From Saprospiraceae bacterium (lineage in GTDB: Bacteria; Bacteroidota; Bacteroidia; Chitinophagales; Saprospiraceae): a stretch of 64,000 nucleotides of DNA. The stretch spans positions 1,736,001-1,800,000 of the forward strand of contig JADJPZ010000004.1 of NCBI GenBank assembly GCA_016713025.1, written 5' to 3'. The notes beneath the pieces are model-generated. The model searched no databases and was not told the DNA's origin. It was given only the letters and a program-made list of their open reading frames with translations. How positions within the stretch are numbered: position 1 is the first letter of the stretch; each line of letters starts with the position of its first letter. Below, one piece after another: positions 10,312 through 19,525 of this stretch. The position numbers were made by a program, and so were the translations under genes.

Positions 10312-10817
10312 ATTTCATTTTTTCGCATCACATTAAAAATCATCATTTTTTTTTGCGATTTAGTCAAGATGCCTTAATATATTGCATCGTAGCTAAAAAC
10401 TACGACGAACAAACGATGCTTAAGAGACATGATCCTGCAGATAAATTACACCCGCCTAACGAGGCAGGAGCGTAGCTCTGTCATCTTTGTAGAAAACATT
10501 AGCACCTGAAACATAAGGGGCGTAGCCCTGACATCTTATATTTACCACATCTCTTAAGATCACAGGGCTACGCCCCTATGTGATGGTGTGTGGATATTTT
10601 TGCTACAAAGATCACAGGACTACGTCCCTATATTAATCTCGGACATAAAGATTGGAGATAATAGAAGGGTGTATTTCATTTTTTCGCCTCACATTAAAAA
10701 TAATCAATTTTTTTTGCGATTCTGGCAAGATGCCTTAATATATTGCATCGTAGCTAAAAACTACGACGAACAAACGATGCTTGATAAGAAATCGAGCAAA
10801 GTGCGAAAAAATGAAAT
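10312..10817 (+). mobile_element. Non-autonomous repeat element, 360-bp unit, bounded by 15-bp inverted repeats
   Basis: The ends are a perfect 15-bp inverted repeat: ATTTCATTTTTTCGC at 10312-10326 and its complement at 10803-10817. The left end motif recurs internally about 360 bp downstream (10673-10687), giving one full unit plus a partial second. Each unit contains a nested four-hairpin cassette (10466-10629) and a GCATCG...CGATGC hairpin (about 10383-10418 and 10744-10779). The same unit, in opposite orientation, forms the block at 62351-63212. No transposase is encoded, so it would depend on one elsewhere. MITE-like status is inferred from structure only. Confidence 0.7.
10466..10629. 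repeat. Nested four-hairpin cassette, copy 1
   Basis: Two forward and two reverse copies of a 14-mer hairpin: 10466-10479 (stem GAGC/GCTC), 10516-10529 (GGGC/GCCC), then reverse 10564-10577 (GGGC/GCCC) and 10616-10629 (GGAC/GTCC). Each has loop GTA. The outer pair is extended by ATCTTTGTA (10483-10491) and its complement TACAAAGAT (10604-10612), so the whole cassette can fold as one long hairpin. The stem changes are compensatory. Confidence 0.8.
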
Positions 10818-10907
10818 GCACCTATATGTGTTTAGTGGATAGTAGTAAAGGCACAAGTTGCAAACTTGCGCCAGCAGTGAAATATAACAACTCCGATACT
10901 TCAGTAA

Positions 10908-13190
10908 TTAATTCATTTTATAATCCAACCTCAGTCCGAAATTTCTTGGAGCTTCTATCAATGCAGGTCTTAGGGTGTACTCACTATTCAGGATGTTATT
11001 TGCCAAAGCTGTGATGGTCAACTTACCCACCTGGTAAGAAATTCTGGTATCTACTAAGGTATAACCATTATTGTTAAAATCACGATATTGGCCTATACCA
11101 AAAAGATCGATACTTACGGGCGGAACAGCTTCAAATGCCTTATCAATATTAATCACATGACTTACCCGTTGCACAGATATACCCCATTTAAACTGGCAGT
11201 ATTTAGCTTCTGCATCTATTTTTGCCTGGTGTTTTGACCTGTATTTCAGTACATTTATTGGTTCTGACACTGAGTTTCTTATCGCTTCTGAAGTATCATA
11301 ATTTTTATAAACTGGGTCTATGTAAGTATATCCTCCGAGTACCGTAATGGGAATTCCTAAAAGGTTTACCTGTCCAGACACACTGACTTCATAACCCGAT
11401 ATTCGTGTATTTCCGATATTCTGAGGCTGAAATCCGAATTTATTGGGCTCAAAAACAAAAGTAAATTCTATCATATCATTGTACTCCGATATAAAACCTG
11501 CAAAATCCACATATCCTTTAAATCCACCCAAAGAAAATCCTTGCTTATAACCCAATTCTGACGACCATCCGGTCTCCGGCTGAAGAAAAGGATTGGCAAA
11601 AATTGAAAAATTGCCAAAAGATGTGGTCACGAATCGTTCCGTTAAAGTTGGGTATCGGTAACCCTGACCTAAGGAAAGCCTCAATGAAGAATATTCGCTC
11701 ACGCTGTAGTTGGCAGTCACCCTGGATATCCATCTGTCATCTGATACACTTCCGCCGGGGATCACGTCACCTTTGAAATTTTCAGGGCTCCGCTGCCCGA
11801 TATATTCATACCGGATACCGGCGGCAAGGGTGAGTTTGTCAATTGTTTTGTCCAATTGCAGGTAAGAAGCATAATTATGTGCCGTAAACAGAGTATCTCC
11901 CAGTATTTCAGAGTCCACACTTGTCCAAGCGCCTACCACACCTGTCGTAAGGATCAACTTTGCTTTTGTAAAATTGCGTTGAAACTGATATTCCGTGTAT
12001 TGATTGGTCGATTTATTGGATTGGTTGGTGTTGTTGCGATTATCCACAAGAATCGTTCGTGTCATGAACCTGTGCTTATTATTTTTTTTGTCAAGATAGG
12101 TCAATGAAGGGTCAAGGTAAATGCGTCTTGATGTTCTGTCAGACACAGTGCCGGTATATGGCCTCATCGCTCCTGATGCCGGGTTTGCCCATAGGAAAAA
12201 ACTATTACTTTTCGAAAAATTACCTAAAAGTCCCATTTGCGCAGTCAATCGGTCAGTGATCCTGTACCGGAAATTCAAATTGCCACGTCCCCGACTCTCA
12301 TTTGTAAATTGATTGAATCCCTCTGATTTATTATACAATCCGCTTGCAATCACATCCAGCTTACCTAATTTCTGTTTATGTACAAAGGTGAAATTGCTTT
12401 CGTATCGCAACGTATCATTCCACCATTTTTTAGTGTCATCTTTTGGAGATGCAAACACTGTGGCCGCAGCTGAAAATCGGGTTTCAGGTTTTGATGTGGC
12501 ATACGACGACCTGAAATTGACAATACCGTTCAATGCGGCAGATCCGTAAAGGGTCGATGCAGCACCTTTGAGCACTTCTATCTGAGATAGATTTTCTATG
12601 GGTATATCATTCCAGTTGGGAAAACCGGCATCCGGTTGTAAAGCAGGGACATCATCCACAAGTAGCATCACCCTGCTTCCGGCACCATAGGAATACCCTG
12701 ATCCACCTCTTATATTAGCCTGTCCGTCCAGCACTTGCACCCCTGGAATTTTATTTAATATTTCATCTGAAGTGGTTGCATTGACAGATCGAAGGAGATC
12801 CGACTTCAGGATGTCAATAGATATTGTGCTTTTAGCAATATTCTGTTCATATTTTGAACCCGTCACAGTGATTTGATCCAGCATAAGGTCCAATGCTTCC
12901 ATGTACACTTCTGAAGGAACCGATGTTGCATCTTTATACTCTACAATCATAGTTTTATACCCTACATAACTCAAAGTTAGGATGACAGGCATCTTACTTA
13001 TATCGAGTAAAAAATTTCCGTCTAAGTCAGTATAGTACCCCTTATCATCATGAGCTATGTTAACTCCATAAAGAGGATTCTTGTCCAGTTTATCTTTTAT
13101 GGTGACACTTACGGTCTGAGCTATAGACATCGATAAACACATCAAAGTACATATCAGGCTACTGGCTAATGACTTCATATTCTTGCTCAT
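10908..13190 (-). CDS. TonB-dependent outer-membrane receptor
   Basis: I place the start at 13190 (MSKNMKSLASSL) or 13178 (MKSLASSL), since either gives a normal signal peptide ending SIAQ; a longer in-frame extension to 13286 would bury it. The order is signal peptide, carboxypeptidase-like regulatory domain (DKNPLYGVNIAHDDKGYYTDLDGNF region), then plug (EILNKIPGVQVLDG, NIRGGSGYSYGAGSRVMLLVDDVP, IEVLKGAASTLYGSAALNGIVN) and a barrel ending in LRLDYKMN. About 760 residues, normal for the class. Substrate unknown; the plug resembles siderophore/cobalamin-type receptors. It is transcribed divergently from the ALDH gene and sits alone. Confidence 0.9.
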   Translation of the reverse strand: MSKNMKSLASSLICTLMCLSMSIAQTVSVTIKDKLDKNPLYGVNIAHDDKGYYTDLDGNFLLDISKMPVILTLSYVGYKTMIVEYKDATSVPSEVYMEALDLMLDQITVTGSKYEQNIAKSTISIDILKSDLLRSVNATTSDEILNKIPGVQVLDGQANIRGGSGYSYGAGSRVMLLVDDVPALQPDAGFPNWNDIPIENLSQIEVLKGAASTLYGSAALNGIVNFRSSYATSKPETRFSAAATVFASPKDDTKKWWNDTLRYESNFTFVHKQKLGKLDVIASGLYNKSEGFNQFTNESRGRGNLNFRYRITDRLTAQMGLLGNFSKSNSFFLWANPASGAMRPYTGTVSDRTSRRIYLDPSLTYLDKKNNKHRFMTRTILVDNRNNTNQSNKSTNQYTEYQFQRNFTKAKLILTTGVVGAWTSVDSEILGDTLFTAHNYASYLQLDKTIDKLTLAAGIRYEYIGQRSPENFKGDVIPGGSVSDDRWISRVTANYSVSEYSSLRLSLGQGYRYPTLTERFVTTSFGNFSIFANPFLQPETGWSSELGYKQGFSLGGFKGYVDFAGFISEYNDMIEFTFVFEPNKFGFQPQNIGNTRISGYEVSVSGQVNLLGIPITVLGGYTYIDPVYKNYDTSEAIRNSVSEPINVLKYRSKHQAKIDAEAKYCQFKWGISVQRVSHVINIDKAFEAVPPVSIDLFGIGQYRDFNNNGYTLVDTRISYQVGKLTITALANNILNSEYTLRPALIEAPRNFGLRLDYKMN

Positions 13191-13361
13191 GTCTTGATTT
13201 TTGTGATAAAAGTAAGTAAAAGATGGGAATAATGTGTTGATGTGTCTTTCATATTTAATTTTGATATTCAAAATTGTAAAATGCATTTTTAACTATAATA
13301 TTCTATTTTCACAATGATTCTCCGTATTTTCTTATTTTTGTGATTAATATAACTAAAATCA

Positions 13362-13390
13362 TTTGATTTTATTTTTTGGCAATAGATTTG
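13362..13390 (+). promoter_or_regulatory. Bacteroidota-type promoter for the ALDH gene
   Basis: TTTG at 13362-13365 and TAGATTTG at 13383-13390 fit the Bacteroidota -33 TTTG and -7 TAnnTTTG consensus with a 17-bp spacer. The predicted start of transcription lies about 23 nt before the ATG at 13420. A second TAnnTTTG match (TATTTTTG, 13333-13340) lies further upstream. Confidence 0.55.
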
Positions 13391-13419
13391 TAATACAGAT
13401 CACTCACAAGTTATAAAAA

Positions 13420-15819
13420 ATGATGCCCATGAAGGTAAAAGAAATATTTGAGTCCATGGAATACGGACCGGCTCCTGAAAGCAATAAAGAAAGCTTAGCA
13501 TTTCTGGAAAGTCACAAGAGAAAATTTGGCCTTTTCATCAATGGCAAATGGACAAAACCTTCCTCCGGTGAGTATTTTGAAAGTATCAATCCCTCTACAA
13601 AAGAAAAACTGGCGGACGTCTCTGAAGGTAATAACAAAGACGTGGACTCGGCGGTCAATGCAGCAGAAAAAGCACTAAAGCCGTGGGTCAACCTTGGCGG
13701 ACACGGCAGGGCAAGGTATCTGTATGCCCTCGCAAGACAGATTCAAAAGCACTCAAGACTATTTGCGGTTTTGGAGTCTATGGACAATGGTAAGCCCATT
13801 AGGGAGACCAGAGATATTGATATTCCATTGGTGGCACGACATTTTTACCATCATGCAGGATGGGCCCAACTAATGGATACTGAGATGAAGGATTATAAGG
13901 AAATTGGAGTCATTGGCCAGATCATTCCGTGGAATTTTCCTTTACTGATGTTATCATGGAAGATAGCCCCGGCACTTGCCATGGGAAACACCGTGATCCT
14001 TAAGCCTGCCGAATTCACTTCATTGACCGCATTGCTTTTTGCTGATATTTGTAAGAAGATAGGTTTGCCTGACGGCGTGGTCAATGTCGTCACCGGACAC
14101 GGTGATACTGGAGCCGCTATAGTCAATCATCCTGCTGTTAAAAAAATAGCCTTTACAGGTTCTACCGAAGTAGGTAAAATCATCAGAAAAGCCACAGCCG
14201 GTTCAGGCAAAAAGATCTCTCTGGAATTGGGTGGAAAATCTCCGTTTATTGTGTTTGAAGATGCTGATCTGGATAGCGTGGTCGAAGGTGTAGTGGATGC
14301 GATTTGGTTTAACCAAGGTCAGGTATGTTGTGCGGGATCTAGGCTTCTTGTACAGGAAAGCATTGCCGAAAAACTCTATAAAAAAATACGGGCTCGTATG
14401 GAAACTCTTCGCGTTGGCAATTCTTTAGATAAATGTATTGATATAGGCGCTATAGTTGCTCCTGTTCAATTGAAAGTCATCGAGGATTTGGTCCAGAAAG
14501 GAGTAGAAGAAGGAAATGATATCTGGCAGCCTTCCTGGGCATGCCCGACAGAAGGTTTCTTTTATCCGCCTACCCTATTTACTGAAGTATCACCTTCGTC
14601 TACAATAGCCTTGGTTGAAATTTTTGGTCCCGTCCTTGTTGCGATGAGTTTCAGATCACATAGTGAAGCTGTAAAACTGGCCAACCATACCCGATTTGGT
14701 TTGGCAGCCAGTATATGGACTGAAAATATCAATCTTGCTCTGGACATCGCCCCACAGATAAAGGCCGGTACAGTTTGGATCAATTGTACCAATGTATTTG
14801 ATGCTGCATCGGGTTTTGGTGGATACAGAGAATCCGGATTTGGCAGAGAAGGTGGTAAGGAAGGCTTGTATGAATATGTAAAACATAAGACTGAAAATGA
14901 TTTTTCTGATACCCCAAAAAAGCTAAAGGCTGTTGAAGCTTCAAAAAAGAACGGTAGTTCAGGTACACTACCCACCATCGACAGAACTCCCAAAATTTTT
15001 GTTGGCGGCAAACAAGTCAGACCGGACGGAGGTAATAGTATTGGAGTTAAAGATGCGTTCGGCATACACATCGCAGAAGTGCCAAAAGGAAGAAGAAAAG
15101 ATATCCGAAACGCAGTAGAATCCGCACATGCCTGCACTTCATGGGGGACAATGACAGGACATGCCAAAGCTCAGGTATTATATTACATAGCTGAAAATCT
15201 ATATACACGAGCTTCTGAATTTGCTGCAAGAATCATGTTGCAAACCAATCAGAACCAGTCTGATGCAGATAAAGAAGTAGCTGCAAGTATTGACCGTATA
15301 TATACCTATGCAGCATGGGCGGACAAATATGATGGCCATGTACATCATACTACAAGCAGGAATGTCACATTGGCTATGCCTGAAAAAGTAGGTGTCATCG
15401 GCATAGTATGTCCTGATGAAGCTCCGCTTTTGGGCTTTATTTCTACTGTGATTCCTGCCTTGACAATGGGTAATACAGTGGTGGTGATTCCGTCTGAAAC
15501 TTCACCATTATCAGTTACTGACTTTTATCAGATATTAGAGACTTCAGATGTTCCTGCCGGAGCTGTAAATATTGTCACAGGAGGTAAAGATGAGTTGTCC
15601 AAAGAACTGGCAAAACACGATGATGTGGATGGACTATGGTATTTTGGTACCGCTCAGGGAAGCAAGGATATCGAACTACTGTCAGCTGACAACCTCAAAC
15701 GCACATGGGTAAATGATGGAAAATACAGGGATTGGATGGACAAATCTCAGAGCGAAGGTTATGAATTTTTAAGACATGCCACTGAGATAAAAAACATTTG
15801 GATACCATATGGAGCATAA
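13420..15819 (+). CDS. Two-domain aldehyde dehydrogenase, ALDH16-like
   Basis: Oxidises an aldehyde to the acid with NAD(P)+. The first roughly 490 residues are a complete ALDH domain: VIGQIIPWNFPL, GNTVILKPAEFT, FTGSTEVGKII, LELGGKSPFIVFEDADLD (general base Glu) and FNQGQVCCAGSR (catalytic Cys). Residues from about 520 to 799 are a second, shortened ALDH-like domain (VGVIGIVCPDEAPLLGF, GNTVVVIPSETSPL) without an equivalent Glu/Cys pair. This length and architecture match the ALDH16 family; unlike mammalian ALDH16A1, the Cys is retained here. Three in-frame ATGs (13420, 13423, 13429) make the exact start uncertain. The gene overlaps the downstream DUF423 gene by 11 nt. The physiological aldehyde is unknown. 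Confidence 0.92.
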   Translation: MMPMKVKEIFESMEYGPAPESNKESLAFLESHKRKFGLFINGKWTKPSSGEYFESINPSTKEKLADVSEGNNKDVDSAVNAAEKALKPWVNLGGHGRARYLYALARQIQKHSRLFAVLESMDNGKPIRETRDIDIPLVARHFYHHAGWAQLMDTEMKDYKEIGVIGQIIPWNFPLLMLSWKIAPALAMGNTVILKPAEFTSLTALLFADICKKIGLPDGVVNVVTGHGDTGAAIVNHPAVKKIAFTGSTEVGKIIRKATAGSGKKISLELGGKSPFIVFEDADLDSVVEGVVDAIWFNQGQVCCAGSRLLVQESIAEKLYKKIRARMETLRVGNSLDKCIDIGAIVAPVQLKVIEDLVQKGVEEGNDIWQPSWACPTEGFFYPPTLFTEVSPSSTIALVEIFGPVLVAMSFRSHSEAVKLANHTRFGLAASIWTENINLALDIAPQIKAGTVWINCTNVFDAASGFGGYRESGFGREGGKEGLYEYVKHKTENDFSDTPKKLKAVEASKKNGSSGTLPTIDRTPKIFVGGKQVRPDGGNSIGVKDAFGIHIAEVPKGRRKDIRNAVESAHACTSWGTMTGHAKAQVLYYIAENLYTRASEFAARIMLQTNQNQSDADKEVAASIDRIYTYAAWADKYDGHVHHTTSRNVTLAMPEKVGVIGIVCPDEAPLLGFISTVIPALTMGNTVVVIPSETSPLSVTDFYQILETSDVPAGAVNIVTGGKDELSKELAKHDDVDGLWYFGTAQGSKDIELLSADNLKRTWVNDGKYRDWMDKSQSEGYEFLRHATEIKNIWIPYGA

Positions 15820-16195
15820 TCCAAATCGCCTTATAAAAATAACCGGCATGGTTGGGGCATTAGCTGTAATATTGGGAGCTTTTGCGGCTCATGGCTTGAA
15901 ACAGCACTTGAATGACGCTCAAATAGACACATTCAAAACAGGTTCTTTGTATCAGTTTGTGCATGTACTTGCTATGTTTATCATAGCCTTACATATTAAA
16001 GAAAGTCCACTGTTACAACGTAGTTTTTATCTTTTCCTGACAGGTATCATTCTATTCAGTGGCTCTTTATATATATTGAGCACAAAGCATTTATATGGTG
16101 GAGATAGTTGGAATTTTGTTGGTCCTGTGACTCCCATAGGTGGTGTCTTTTTTATTTTGGGATGGCTCAATCTTGTATTTACAACTAAAAAATAG
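15809..16195 (+). CDS. DUF423 (YgdD-like) small membrane protein
   Basis: A 128-residue inner-membrane protein with four helices. It carries the DUF423 signature GALAVILGAFAAHGLK near the N-terminus and the conserved tail region FVGPVTPIGGVFFILGWL. The family has no established biochemical role. It overlaps the ALDH gene by 11 nt, so the two are probably co-translated, but DUF423 genes have varied neighbours and a functional link is not assured. It converges on the DEAD-box helicase; no clear terminator is visible in the 108 nt between them. Confidence 0.9.
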   Translation: MEHNPNRLIKITGMVGALAVILGAFAAHGLKQHLNDAQIDTFKTGSLYQFVHVLAMFIIALHIKESPLLQRSFYLFLTGIILFSGSLYILSTKHLYGGDSWNFVGPVTPIGGVFFILGWLNLVFTTKK

Positions 16196-16303
16196 CCATT
16201 CAGGTTCGGACAATTTCCTTTCACTAACTGATGGTCGTGGTCTGTGACTTCGATCCCATAAATCAATAATTTGCCATTTGTTAACTCGATTTGAAAACAT
16301 ATT

Positions 16304-17587
16304 TTACGGCTTATGTGGACCTGCCTTTTTACTTCCGAATCTATTTTTATTATTTGATTTCTGGTGGGGTTTATTGGAACTTCCTGATGAAGGCCTTCCG
16401 CTGGATGATCTGCCACGCTGAAAACTACTTTTTGGTCTGGATAAAGACCATTCAGGACTTTGGCCAATATAGGCAGGAATGGGAAGTTTTACGATGGTAG
16501 TATCTATGAGCTTTTCGATAGCAGCAAATTTGTACATTTCGTCTTCATTGACCAAAGTGATGGCCACTCCTGTAGCATCAGCTCGTGCTGTTCGCCCTAT
16601 TCTGTGGACATAATCCTCACCATCTCCCGGGACATGGTAGTTGACTACCAAATGAACATCTTTAATATCAATACCACGCGCAAATACATCCGTAGCAACA
16701 AGGACGCGAATCTGTTTGGCCCTGAATCTGTTGACAACTTCTTCCCGTTGGGTTTGCTCAAGATCGGATGAAATACCTTCTACCGCATAACCTTTTCCAG
16801 ACAAGCTTCTTACGATTTCATTGACTGATTTCTTTGTGGACGAAAACACAATTATGCTTTCCAGATTGGGCTTATCTTTGATTAAATCATTAATGAGAGT
16901 AGACTTATGGATATCATTAACTAAGTAAGCAGTTTGTAGAACTCTTTCTGATGGTTTGGAGACCGCAAGTGTTATTTCATATGGATCGATCAGGTTTTGT
17001 TTGGCCAAAACTCTCATTTTGGGCGGCATGGTGGCACTAAACATCAAAGTCTGCCTCTTTTTTGGCAATGAAGCTATAATTTTCTGTATGTCATCATAAA
17101 AACCCATATCCAGCATTCGGTCTGCTTCATCGAGAATCAGATATTTTAGCTTATTGAATTTCACATTGCCCATATTGATATGGCTTATAAGTTTCCCGGG
17201 AGTGGCGATGATGATGTCAGCATTGGCTAATGCTTTCTTTTGTGTTTCCCATTCTGCGCCCGAACCACCTCCATAAATTGCCATGGATGATGCATGAACA
17301 AAATAGGCAAAAGCCTGAATCTGCTGATCAATCTGAACAGCCAATTCGCGCGTCGGAACTATGACCAAAGTGCTTGTGCCATCATGCGGATCAGAGGCCA
17401 TGTTGTGGATCAATGGTAGCATAAATGCAGCAGTTTTCCCTGTTCCTGTCTGAGCGCATGCAATCAGATCCTTTCCTTTAAGTATTTGAGGAATCGCTTT
17501 TTCCTGTATAGGTGTAGCCTGATCAAACCCCATGTAAGATATAGCTTCAAGTATCTTTTCATCCAGGCCAAGTTCTGCAAAAGTCAT
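16304..17587 (-). CDS. DEAD-box ATP-dependent RNA helicase, RhlE-like
   Basis: Unwinds or remodels RNA, probably in ribosome assembly, RNA decay or cold adaptation. All core motifs are present in order: Q motif GFDQATPIQ, AQTGTGKT (I), PTRELA (Ia), TPGKL (Ib), DEAD (II), SAT (III), an RVLVATDVFARGID region (V) and HRIGRTAR (VI). A basic, Ser/Arg-rich tail of about 45 residues (RGRSSSGRPSSG, then KNRFGSKK) follows, typical of RhlE-type proteins that use the tail to bind RNA. ATG 17587 (MTFAELGLDEKI) fits the family; an in-frame TTG at 17617 only adds ten residues. Monocistronic. Confidence 0.94.
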   Translation of the reverse strand: MTFAELGLDEKILEAISYMGFDQATPIQEKAIPQILKGKDLIACAQTGTGKTAAFMLPLIHNMASDPHDGTSTLVIVPTRELAVQIDQQIQAFAYFVHASSMAIYGGGSGAEWETQKKALANADIIIATPGKLISHINMGNVKFNKLKYLILDEADRMLDMGFYDDIQKIIASLPKKRQTLMFSATMPPKMRVLAKQNLIDPYEITLAVSKPSERVLQTAYLVNDIHKSTLINDLIKDKPNLESIIVFSSTKKSVNEIVRSLSGKGYAVEGISSDLEQTQREEVVNRFRAKQIRVLVATDVFARGIDIKDVHLVVNYHVPGDGEDYVHRIGRTARADATGVAITLVNEDEMYKFAAIEKLIDTTIVKLPIPAYIGQSPEWSLSRPKSSFQRGRSSSGRPSSGSSNKPHQKSNNKNRFGSKKAGPHKP

Positions 17588-17701
17588 TGTAATGTTGAGT
17601 TTAATGTCAAAGTCCAAATATTAAAAAAAGTACCGAACTTCGAACTTTGTATTATAAAAATGCAAATATACAAAATATTGTGCATAAGGTATTAATTCAC
17701 C

Positions 17702-17874
17702 TTAGAGTATGTTTAAATTTTGTTTTTGGATAATAAAATGAACTTATTTAGAGAGAAAAGAAGCAAATTTTGCAGTCCGCCGCGGCGGATAGGCAATTCG
17801 ATGAAAAATTTAATAAATTTGCAGCCAAAATAAGACATTTTATTGCTAAAGGATTAATTTTAAACATACTCTTA
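17702..17874. mobile_element. MITE-like element, about 173 bp (family with AGAGTATGTTTAAA ends)
   Basis: The ends are inverted repeats matching at 15 of 16 bases: TTAGAGTATGTTTAAA at 17702-17717, and TTTAAACATACTCTTA at 17859-17874. A second, inner inverted match (AATAAAATG with its complement, about 17731-17739 and 17837-17845) shows the symmetry extends inward. The same end sequence occurs at 44057-44071 and 54633-54646. There is no coding capacity. Confidence 0.65.
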
Positions 17875-17944
17875 TTTAGGGTGAATAATGAACTGCACTT
17901 TTTCAGTGTTACTATTAATAAGGTATTTTACAGTACTAAATACT

Positions 17945-18112
17945 AGGGGCATAGCCCTATAATCTTTGTATTCAAGAGCTCCAAAACATATAATCAGGGG
18001 CGTTAGCCCTATAATCTTAAAACAATTTCAGCATCATTAATGATATCAGGGCTACGCCCCTTATTATCAATTAGTTAGTTATTTTTACAAAGATATCAGA
18101 GCTAACGCTCCT
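17945..18112. repeat. Nested four-hairpin cassette, copy 2
   Basis: Same forward-forward-reverse-reverse plan as at 10466: 17945-17958 (stem GGGC/GCCC, loop ATA), 17996-18010 (GGGC/GCCC, loop GTTA), reverse 18048-18061 (GGGC/GCCC), reverse 18098-18112 (GAGC/GCTC). ATCTTTGTA at 17962-17970 is matched by TACAAAGAT at 18086-18094. The sequence between the hairpins is unlike that of the 360-bp units, so the cassette exists independently of them. Confidence 0.8.
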
Positions 18113-18259
18113 TCTTTCAATAAAATTTTCACTATTAACCGACTTAAATTATAATTCATCAAATTTCACCTATAAACAACTGACTGTCAATGACCATTGT
18201 TTAAGACTTCCTTTAGTACCCCCATATTTTAAAAGATCGATAATTGAGGACAGGGTGAT

Positions 18260-19458
18260 TTATTTTTTTGTCTTTGTGGCTTTTACATAAGTTCTGCGGC
18301 TGTTTTCAACCATCCAGATTACATCTATGAGGCTTATCATATGGATCCTCACCAATGCTGCCACTGTAGAGAAGGCTTTTTTTGTTTCGGATTTTACTTT
18401 TAGTATCAGGAGTAGTAATTGTGCTATCAATGTGCACCATATTTGTGTCTTTATCCCGTTTTCTGTTTCTGAATAGAAAAGTGCAATTGAAAATTTTGTT
18501 TCAATTTCTTGAACAGGAGCTCTATATTCCACCTGAGTTTATATATATAAGCTACTTCTTCTTTTTTATTTCAAAGTTATTGGTGATAAACTCATATACC
18601 CTTCCTTTTTCGTCTTTGTACGTGACTTTCCTCAAACACAACGCTTTTTCTTCTCCGTTGTCCTTGTATTTAAGGTGTATGTGTTCTTCTTTCAAGACAC
18701 CATATTCTGTGTCGTTCAGTTCTTTACAATATGTTTGTTCTATGATGTCATACACTGCATTTTTCTTCAATCTACATACAAAATTGATCTTCTTGCCTGT
18801 AAATTTAGCAAATTGGAGGTAATGGTTATAAGCCCTGTCAAACACCACCATACTATGCTCGGGAAGGTTTAGGTATTGAATAAAAGTTTTATCATGACAT
18901 TTGGCTTCGCTGATCTTTACAAACGCAGGGGTATCAGCGTGTGCATCAATGAGCATATGGACTTTGAGCCCACCTTTCTTCCTGCCGTCATCCTTTGGAT
19001 TGCGCCCCACACCTTTCATAATATCAGAAAATAGTCTAATGGTACTCGAATCAAAGATAAATAGGTCGCTGAATGATACATTATTAATGCGGCTGACCGA
19101 CAAAATTGGCTTAAAATGTTGCGGAAGTTCAAAGTACAGCTTTTCAAAAAACACGTTGTCTCGTTCTCTCAATCCATCACCAGCAGTACTTCTGGCAGGT
19201 GACGATTTAAGTCCAAGATGATTTAATTTACCTTGCATTCCCATCATTCCATCACATATTTCACCCATAGAATCACATCTGCTAAATATTCCGAAAAGCA
19301 TAGTGATCAGTTGCGTCCAAGCAGGGAATGACCTATAATGCTTATCTGTTTTGTGGGTTAGTGCTAATACTGCAAACTTATCTTTTGGTATAAAATCAAT
19401 CAATTGTTTGAAAATTGGCTGACCGACTAATTTTTTTTGAGTTATCTTTGACTGTCAT
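18260..19458 (-). pseudogene. IS4-family transposase (DUF4372 type), three frameshifts
   Basis: Pieced together from three frames. The start is at 19458 (MTVKDNSKK), then a shift in an A8 run (19431-19438) into KLVGQPIFKQLIDFIPKDKF. The main frame (to about 18552) holds the DUF4372-like head (FIPKDKFAVLAL, GEICDGMMGMQGKLNHLG) and the DDE core: FIFDSSTIRLFSD, then KGGLKVHMLID, then MVVFDRAYNHY. A second shift in an A6 run near 18566-18571 gives YKLRWNIELLFKKLKQNF, the catalytic-Glu (YREK-like) region. A third shift in a T4 run near 18477-18482 gives FYSETENGIKTQIW and the end at 18260. Each break is explained by one missing base in a homopolymer, with no internal nonsense substitutions. As written the gene is not functional; it may be intact in the real genome. 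Confidence 0.88.
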
Positions 19459-19494
19459 ACTTAGTGTGTTTGGTAGCCAAAAGGTATGACAAAA

Positions 19495-19525
19495 GGGTTA
19501 ATCTTTGAGGTTAACCCGCTTTTTT
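19495..19525 (+). terminator. Hairpin inside the IS right end
   Basis: GGGTTAA (19495-19501) and TTAACCC (19511-19517) form a perfect 7-bp stem with a 9-nt loop, followed on the plus strand by GC and a T6 run. On the minus strand TTTT follows the same stem. It could stop transcription entering the transposase gene from outside. Confidence 0.6.

Larger units (their letters stand above)
10095..10907. repeat. Repeat-rich intergenic region
   Basis: No supportable gene. From left to right it holds short hairpins at about 10114-10155 (CGTAGT-ATTC-ACTACG and TATGG-TTTTG-CCATA), a CAAGTT-GAA-AACTTG hairpin followed by CGCCAGC at 10195-10215, and the 15-bp inverted-repeat-bounded element at 10312-10817. 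A second CAAGTT-GCA-AACTTG-CGCCAGC copy lies at 10854-10874. The two CAAGTT elements are direct repeats flanking the element. Three small open frames here are explained by repeated DNA. Confidence 0.85.
17588..18129. repeat. Intergenic region with two repeat elements
   Basis: No gene supported. It contains the MITE-like element at 17702-17874 and the nested hairpin cassette at 17945-18112, and runs into the left inverted repeat of the IS element at 18130. A GC-rich palindrome (CCGCCGCGGCGG, about 17778-17789) lies inside the MITE-like element. Confidence 0.8.

Noticed and set aside
10588..10842. Small frame beginning MWIFLLQR, repeated at 62337-62576 and 62739-62936
   Set aside because: The copies differ by changes that nearly all alter the amino acid (Ser/Phe, Leu/Ser, Gly/Arg, Val/Gly), so there is no sign of protein selection. 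The frame is a by-product of the conserved repeat DNA and crosses its hairpins.
14562..15167. 201-codon minus-strand frame inside the aldehyde dehydrogenase gene
   Set aside because: Fully antisense to a well-conserved enzyme, no signal or motif, and composition that follows from the ALDH codons.
18382..18822. 146-codon plus-strand frame inside the IS element
   Set aside because: Antisense to the transposase core; Phe/Leu/Ser-rich as expected from reversed Lys/Glu codons; no start signal.
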